This document shows, in pieces, positions 5,316 through 9,453 of a stretch of 9,453 nt of DNA. The DNA comes from Desulfobacteraceae bacterium (GTDB taxonomy: Bacteria; Desulfobacterota; Desulfobacteria; Desulfobacterales; JAABPS01). Every line of letters begins with the position of its first letter. The stretch's first letter is position 1. The notes below the pieces were generated by a model. The model was not told the origin of the DNA and made no database searches. It worked only from the letters and a program-made list of their open reading frames with translations. The stretch spans positions 1 to 9,453 of the forward strand of contig JAABPS010000082.1 of assembly GCA_011391835.1 (NCBI GenBank). Reading direction: 5' to 3'. The position numbers were made by a program, and so were the translations under genes.

Positions 5316-5594
5316 TTTTCAACCTTTTAATGGGCTAATGCATGAATAGCTTTGATTGAATATATGCTATTTTATTGAGGACTGACATATAGAGCAGCAA
5401 AATATATGCCAAGTCTTTTTCATAGGTAAAAATAAAGAATCGTTTTCTTGGAAACCTGTGAAGAGGAAATTGCAATAACAGCGCTTCTGTGTTAAACATG
5501 ACAAGTCTGAAAAAAATATCACCGATCAGGGACCTTATTTTAATGGCGAAGCTGCTTAATGTCCTATTCTGCCAAGTGAATTTGATTAAAGCAA
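5316..5594. other. Divergent intergenic region, no gene seen
   Basis: These 279 AT-rich bases separate the minus-strand signalling gene from the plus-strand ABC operon and must carry promoters for both, but none stands out. For the operon, TTGGAA-17-TGCAAT (about 5449-5477) is a weak candidate. No TPP, FMN or cobalamin riboswitch core is visible. TTAATG occurs twice 16 bases apart near 5540-5562 (TTAATG-GCGAAGCTGC-TTAATG), and a related TTAATGGGCTAATG lies near 5327, possibly a protein site. Confidence 0.4.
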
Positions 5595-6287
5595 ATGCTT
5601 TTTGAATGCAGAAATATCTCTTTCCGCTATCCAGATGCCGAGGATTATGTTTTCAGGGATCTTATGCTTAAGGTTACTGAACCCGGTTTGTATGGCATAT
5701 TTGGGCCATCCGGCGTAGGGAAAACCAGTTTCGCCAAGATAGTTACCGGCGGCATAAGAGATTTTTCAGGTGACATCAGAACAGAACATTTAAATATTTT
5801 TTTGTATTCATACAATCTGGAAAGACTTCCGGGCTGGTCCAGCGTTCGACGTCATATCGATAAGATAACCCCTTTGTCTAAAAATGGGCTAAAAACTGAA
5901 CTCATTGAGGCGTTTGGCATACATGGCTACTTAACGTCCAGATTTTCTAAGCTTTCTCTTGGGCAGCAAAATCGTGTAAATTTGATACGATATCTGCTGC
6001 AGGACTTTGACCTTCTGATAATGGACGAGAGCCTTGCCAATGTTGATGAATTGACAAAAGAAGAGATCATTCTGAAAATCAAAGAGACATTTCCAATGGC
6101 GTGTTTCTTTTATATATCTCATAATGTTGTCGAGGTTTCTAGATTTTGCAAGCAGATCTACGTGTTTCGTGATGCACATAAGCAGCCACAGATTCAGATA
6201 GTAAAAGGACTCGACTTTTCAAGGGGTCAACAGGTTGAGAAAAAAGACCAGGAAATTGCCATGCTGGAGATTATGAATGCTTCTTAG
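5595..6287 (+). CDS. ABC transporter ATPase of a nitrate/taurine/NMT1-type importer
   Basis: The 230-residue ATPase powers the importer made with the next two genes. Walker A is GPSGVGKT (37-44), the aromatic A-loop residue is probably Y12, the signature is LSLGQQ (120-125, a variant of LSGGQ), Walker B is LLIMDES (140-146) with catalytic E145, the D-loop is near N149-D151 and the H-loop is H176 in YISHN. The Q-loop is unusual: around 68-81 the sequence reads IFLYSYNLERLPGW, where relatives usually have VFQ before LLPW, so the glutamine appears to be lost. An in-frame TGA just upstream fixes the start at ATG 5595, although no good ribosome binding site precedes it. The gene overlaps the permease by 11 bases, which implies translational coupling. 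It is slightly shorter than typical SsuB/TauB proteins. Confidence 0.9.
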   Translation: MLFECRNISFRYPDAEDYVFRDLMLKVTEPGLYGIFGPSGVGKTSFAKIVTGGIRDFSGDIRTEHLNIFLYSYNLERLPGWSSVRRHIDKITPLSKNGLKTELIEAFGIHGYLTSRFSKLSLGQQNRVNLIRYLLQDFDLLIMDESLANVDELTKEEIILKIKETFPMACFFYISHNVVEVSRFCKQIYVFRDAHKQPQIQIVKGLDFSRGQQVEKKDQEIAMLEIMNAS

Positions 6288-7023
6288 GCGGATCTACCAA
6301 TTTTTAATCATCTATCTGCTGGGGCTTTTTCTTCTGCTCGTGATCAAATATGCTCTGAATTTATCCGATTATGTCATCCCTGGACCTGTTGAAATTTGGG
6401 AGACCTGCCGGGAAACGTTACCCCGTTATTTTTCAGATGTTATGGATACCCTTTCCGTTGCCATCATCGGCCAGTTCATCTCAATAGTTCTTGCGATTTC
6501 CATAGGGGTTATCGGCCGTCAGGCGACCTGGTTTGGGTCGTTTGTCAAGGTGGCTGCATATAATTTCCAGGCCTATCCAATTGTGGCTATTGCGCCCATT
6601 GTCTTTATTCTACTGGGAGATGGTTTTATTTCAAGACTGCTGATCGCGGCGATGATTTGCTATTTTCCGTTACTTCTATCAGTTGTCGGCATCATGTCGG
6701 AGCCCATTTCAGACATCGAGCATTTCTATAGAATTACCGGTCGCATGCGGTGGCAGCTTGAAGTGAAGATTCGTGCGTTTGAAAATCTGAGCAAGCTGAC
6801 AACCGTAATAGCAGGAAGCGCTACTCTTGCCATGGCAGGCACCATTGTAGCGGAGTTCATTGCAGCCAACGCCGGCATAGGTTACAGTATTCGCATTGCT
6901 TTATACCAGAGTAATCTTTCTAAAATACTGGTTGCGCTTTTCACCATAGGAGTATCCTTATCCGTGTATCAGGGAATGTTGGAGATGGCAGGATATATGA
7001 TCAATAAACGATGGAAGGGATAA
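6277..7023 (+). CDS. ABC transporter permease (SsuC/TauC/ThiX-like)
   Basis: The 248-residue integral membrane protein has about six hydrophobic segments, beginning with residues 5-26. It has the periplasmic-side motif YVIPGPVEIWET that is common near the N-terminus of this permease family (as in PSP..V). The cytoplasmic coupling helix (EAA-like loop) is around residues 150-190, YRITGRMRWQLEVKIRAFEN followed by a GSATLAMAGTIVAEF helix. It belongs to the binding-protein-dependent transport permease family (BPD_transp_1) and would form a homodimer with two copies of the preceding ATPase. GGAG (6266-6269) lies 7 bases before the ATG, inside the end of the ATPase gene. The substrate cannot be read from this subunit. 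Confidence 0.9.
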   Translation: MLLRRIYQFLIIYLLGLFLLLVIKYALNLSDYVIPGPVEIWETCRETLPRYFSDVMDTLSVAIIGQFISIVLAISIGVIGRQATWFGSFVKVAAYNFQAYPIVAIAPIVFILLGDGFISRLLIAAMICYFPLLLSVVGIMSEPISDIEHFYRITGRMRWQLEVKIRAFENLSKLTTVIAGSATLAMAGTIVAEFIAANAGIGYSIRIALYQSNLSKILVALFTIGVSLSVYQGMLEMAGYMINKRWKG

Positions 7024-7041
7024 AAAAAGGAGCAAGAAGTA

Positions 7042-8046
7042 ATGGGTGGGAAGTTAATAAAACTAATTTACACCTTGCCGGCGGTCATCTTGATCAGCCT
7101 ATTTATAAAAACAGAAAATGGGTTTGCCGCTCAAAAGTCAGTTCAAATGAACTACCGCTTAAAGTGGCTTTTTAACGCAAGCGTTGTGGGGGATCTGTAT
7201 GCGGATGCGAATGGCTTTTTTAAAACCAGAGGATTGGATGTAACGGTTAAAGAGGGAGGGCCGGAACGAGATGCGATCCGGGAGCTTGAGCTGGGATATG
7301 CTCATTTTGGCGTGGCATCTGCTGATCAGGTTATCCGAGCGCTATCCAAAGGTGCGCCGGTCGTGGTTATTGCTCAGCTTTTTCAAATAAATCCGTTGCA
7401 GTGGATCCATAGAACGGAAAAATTTAACATTCAGCAGATACGAGACTTGAAAGGGAAGGTTATAGGGGTTACCTATGGGGGAAATGATGAAACTATTATG
7501 CGCACGCTCCTTGCGAAGGAAAAGATTGCTGACAACGAGGTAACGTTATTTAGTGTTCGCTATGATTATACGCCTTTTTACCAAGATAAAGTTGATTTAT
7601 GGCCTGTGTACAGAAATTCTCAGGGCATTACCATTGCAAGCAAACTTCGTGCGTCCGGAGAAGAAATCGGCTATGTCAATCCTGCTGAATTGGGCGTTCA
7701 GTTCGTTGCAAACTCCATTGTTACATCAAAAAAAATGCTCATGGATCATCCGGAAATTGTAAAAACATTTATTCGCGCTCTGCTCGCTGCGTGGGAGGAA
7801 TCGTTAGATCCTGCAAACAGGGAAAAATCTTTAACACTGGTGGGAAAATTTGACAAGGATACGCCCAGGGTTCATCTTGAAGAACAGCTTGCTGTGACAC
7901 GGAGCCTTGTCAAACCCTCATTAAAAATTAAGATTGGAAGCATTGACACGCAGGCATGGAAACAGACGGAAAGGATCATGCTGGATCAAAAACTGATCCC
8001 AGAACGGGTACATGTGGAACGAGCGTTGAAGCATTATATACGATGA
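7042..8046 (+). CDS. Periplasmic NMT1/THI5 (ThiY-like) substrate-binding protein
   Basis: The 334-residue product has a Sec signal peptide (about 1-29, LPAVILISLFIK core, cleavage near GFA-AQ) and no lipobox Cys, so it should be free in the periplasm. The mature part matches the NMT1/SsuA-like fold: RLKWLFNASVVGDLYADANG with a GFFKTRGLDV motif, DLKGKVIGV at the start of lobe two, and VDLWPVYRNSQG, GEEIGYVNPAELGV and LDPANREK blocks that I associate with ThiY/pyrimidine-precursor-type proteins. The ligand may be a thiamine or riboflavin precursor or another small organic compound. The lack of a TPP or FMN riboswitch argues against simple vitamin regulation. AAGGAG lies 9 bases before the ATG, and the gene begins 18 bases after the permease stop, so it is the last gene of the operon. 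No clear terminator follows. Confidence 0.88.
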   Translation: MGGKLIKLIYTLPAVILISLFIKTENGFAAQKSVQMNYRLKWLFNASVVGDLYADANGFFKTRGLDVTVKEGGPERDAIRELELGYAHFGVASADQVIRALSKGAPVVVIAQLFQINPLQWIHRTEKFNIQQIRDLKGKVIGVTYGGNDETIMRTLLAKEKIADNEVTLFSVRYDYTPFYQDKVDLWPVYRNSQGITIASKLRASGEEIGYVNPAELGVQFVANSIVTSKKMLMDHPEIVKTFIRALLAAWEESLDPANREKSLTLVGKFDKDTPRVHLEEQLAVTRSLVKPSLKIKIGSIDTQAWKQTERIMLDQKLIPERVHVERALKHYIR

Positions 8047-8128
8047 GTTACAAGGCTGCCATGCCGCTGGCAAAACAGCAAAAGCTTGTGTGACAGCGAT
8101 GTAGTTAACGAACAGGCGATGAGTTTTT

Positions 8129-9325
8129 CTATATTACATTTTTAGACACAAGTTCTGCAATTTTTTCATCACTGTATCCGAGCAGTTCACTGTAGACCTC
8201 CTTATTGTGTTCGCCAATTCGCGGGGCACGCGTTACAACCATTCCAGGGGTCTTTGAAAGCCTGAGCGGTATGCCGCATACCGGAAGATGTTCAAGCCCC
8301 TCTTCTTCCATGTCTGTGTATTCGATCATTCCTGTTGCTTTCACATGAGGGTCCTTTGATACTTCATCAAGCTCAAGATAGGGGCCGCAGGGAATATGCG
8401 CCTGTTCCATGACTTTAACGACCTCGTCAATTGTCCGCTGGGCAGTCCATTCGCTAATGAGCGGATCGATGCGGTGGCGAAGTTCAAACCGCTGAAGGTC
8501 ATTGTACAGCTCAGGATCTTCCAGCAGTTCTTCATGTCCGATGGCTTTGGCCAGCCTGCGGAAAAGCGTATTCATAATGGTCGCAATAAACACATATCCA
8601 TCTTTGCATTTGAACAGGTCGGTGGGCCCAAGATATGCAGCACGGTTTCCAACTCTGGGCCGTAACCGTCCAAGGACTTCGGCCTCCGCGATTTGCGGAG
8701 CGTTAAAGGAAATGGCGGTTCGAAGAAGAGAGAGATCCACCATTTGTCCTTCACCTGTCATATCTCTGTGCCTTAACGCGAGAAGGGTTCCAAAGGCAGC
8801 CGAAAGAGCTGTGCTGAAATCCATAGGGTTCATAAAAGCCCGAACCGGCGGTTTGTCGGTATAACCGCCTAAAGCCATGGCACCGGACATGGCCTGCGCA
8901 ATGAAATCAAAACCGGGTCGGTTTGCGTAGGGGCCACTGCTTCCAAAACAGGAAATGGCTGTTAAAATAATATCATGTTTAATGGCTGAGAGTTCTTCAT
9001 ACGTCAGGCCCATCATTTTAGCAGCGTTTGGACTGAAGTTGTGTATTACGACATCGCATTCCTTAACCAGATCCTTTAAGACTTCCCTGCCGGAATCGTT
9101 TTTCAGCAGATTTAACGTAATCCCTTTTTTATTCCGCGCATAACTGGGATAAGACACATTCTGCCCGTTGGGGCCAATAAGCCCGATGGTGCGATCCTCT
9201 TCACCGCCCGGGCGTTCAACGCGGATCACTTCTGCGCCCATATCCGCCAGCATCATGCCGCAATACGGGCAGGCAATAAATCGCCCAAAATCAAGAACCC
9301 TGATATCTTCAAGCACTCGCTGCAT
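8129..9325 (-). CDS. CaiB/BaiF-family (class III) CoA-transferase
   Basis: The 398-residue enzyme is of normal length for class III CoA-transferases, which move CoA between carboxylic acids through an aspartyl-CoA thioester. It opens with LEDIRVLDFGRFIACPYCGM and ADMGAEVIRVERPGG, both hallmark blocks, then YARNKKGITLNL, the Rossmann half with DVVIHNFSP, SCFGSSGPYANRPGFD, and the catalytic Asp at D169 in NPMDFSTALSA, followed by TGEGQMVDLSLL. The linker and second domain end with SELLGYSDEKIAEL. The substrate is unknown; family members act on carnitine, formate/oxalate, succinyl-linked aromatics or bile acids. I chose ATG 9325 because CAGGAGG is 4 bases upstream and the homologous region begins there. 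The in-frame ATG at 9451 would add 42 residues unlike the family. The gene converges with the importer operon across 82 bases. Confidence 0.9.
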   Translation of the reverse strand: MQRVLEDIRVLDFGRFIACPYCGMMLADMGAEVIRVERPGGEEDRTIGLIGPNGQNVSYPSYARNKKGITLNLLKNDSGREVLKDLVKECDVVIHNFSPNAAKMMGLTYEELSAIKHDIILTAISCFGSSGPYANRPGFDFIAQAMSGAMALGGYTDKPPVRAFMNPMDFSTALSAAFGTLLALRHRDMTGEGQMVDLSLLRTAISFNAPQIAEAEVLGRLRPRVGNRAAYLGPTDLFKCKDGYVFIATIMNTLFRRLAKAIGHEELLEDPELYNDLQRFELRHRIDPLISEWTAQRTIDEVVKVMEQAHIPCGPYLELDEVSKDPHVKATGMIEYTDMEEEGLEHLPVCGIPLRLSKTPGMVVTRAPRIGEHNKEVYSELLGYSDEKIAELVSKNVI

Positions 9326-9383
9326 GAAACCTCCTGTTTGGAAAAATCTGTTTCGTATTTGAAAGCATAAATACGTCATCAAG

Positions 9384-9391
9384 TCAAATGA
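9384..9391. promoter_or_regulatory. Third copy of TCAAATGA, upstream of the CoA-transferase
   Basis: The octamer TCAAATGA lies 59 bases before the start codon of the minus-strand CoA-transferase, within an imperfect palindrome TCATCAAGTCAAATGA (9376-9391). It matches half-sites before the lipoprotein gene and the CULT gene. The remaining upstream sequence to 9453 shows no clear promoter. Confidence 0.2.
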
Positions 9392-9453
9392 TCCTGCAAC
9401 AGGGCAGGTAAAATAGTTATGTCTTTTTTGGTTCAACTCCTTGTGGTACATAC

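Noticed and set aside
5316..5594. TPP, FMN or cobalamin riboswitch before the ABC operon
   Set aside because: None of the conserved core strings I know for these riboswitches is present on the plus strand.
8047..8128. Terminator between the binding protein and the CoA-transferase
   Set aside because: TGCCA-TGCCGC-TGGCA forms only a 5-bp stem with no T run on either strand; too weak to call.
8502..8864. Plus-strand 120-residue frame inside the CoA-transferase gene
   Set aside because: Antisense shadow of a clearly coding gene, with a low-complexity Ser run and no family features.
9417..9452. C-terminal tail of an upstream minus-strand gene ending YVPQGVEPKKT
   Set aside because: Only eleven codons before a stop at the window edge; another frame is equally open, so there is no support.

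Overview
The window looks like chromosomal DNA from a Gram-negative bacterium, most likely a Desulfobacterota (former Deltaproteobacteria, Desulfobacterales-like) member. This is an inference from a secreted lipoprotein with a lipobox, a receiver-PAS-HisKA protein of a style I associate with that group, a class III CoA-transferase and an NMT1/ThiY-type ABC importer, all in moderately AT-rich DNA. There are no rRNA or tRNA genes, CRISPR arrays or recognisable transposases.

Layout. 1-1141 (minus): the first 380 codons of a lipoprotein with a DUF4185-like beta-propeller fold, starting at TTG and running off the left edge. 1332-2254 (plus): a consensus sigma70 promoter, then two small membrane proteins with similar N-termini. 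The first has a histone-H1-like lysine tail. Between them lie about 270 bases full of inverted repeats. 2287-2320: a terminator that closes this block. 2319-2756 (minus): a stand-alone CULT-domain protein, the bacterial relative of the thalidomide-binding domain of cereblon, with all zinc cysteines and the three cage tryptophans intact. 2928-4028 (minus): a protein with a SeqA-N/ribbon-helix-helix-like N-terminus, a long disordered linker and a C-terminal domain I do not recognise. 4223-5315 (minus): a receiver-PAS-HisKA signalling protein without an ATPase domain, split into two frames at a run of eight A. 5595-8046 (plus): an operon for an ABC importer (ATPase, permease, periplasmic binding protein) of the NMT1/THI5/SsuA class. 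8129-9325 (minus): a CaiB/BaiF-type CoA-transferase, convergent with the importer.

How the genes fit together. The only clear functional unit is the importer operon: ATPase and permease overlap by 11 bases, and the binding protein follows after 18 bases. Its substrate is not fixed by the sequence, and no TPP or FMN riboswitch precedes it. The CoA-transferase could act on an imported carboxylic acid, but it is transcribed toward the importer and nothing proves a link. The minus-strand genes from 2319 to 5315 appear to be separate transcription units: two have their own plausible promoters, and the gaps between them exceed 150 bases.

The items most worth attention are the bacterial cereblon-domain gene, the poly-A frameshift in the signalling gene, the structured intergenic region at 1733-1978, and the membrane-anchored lysine-rich protein.
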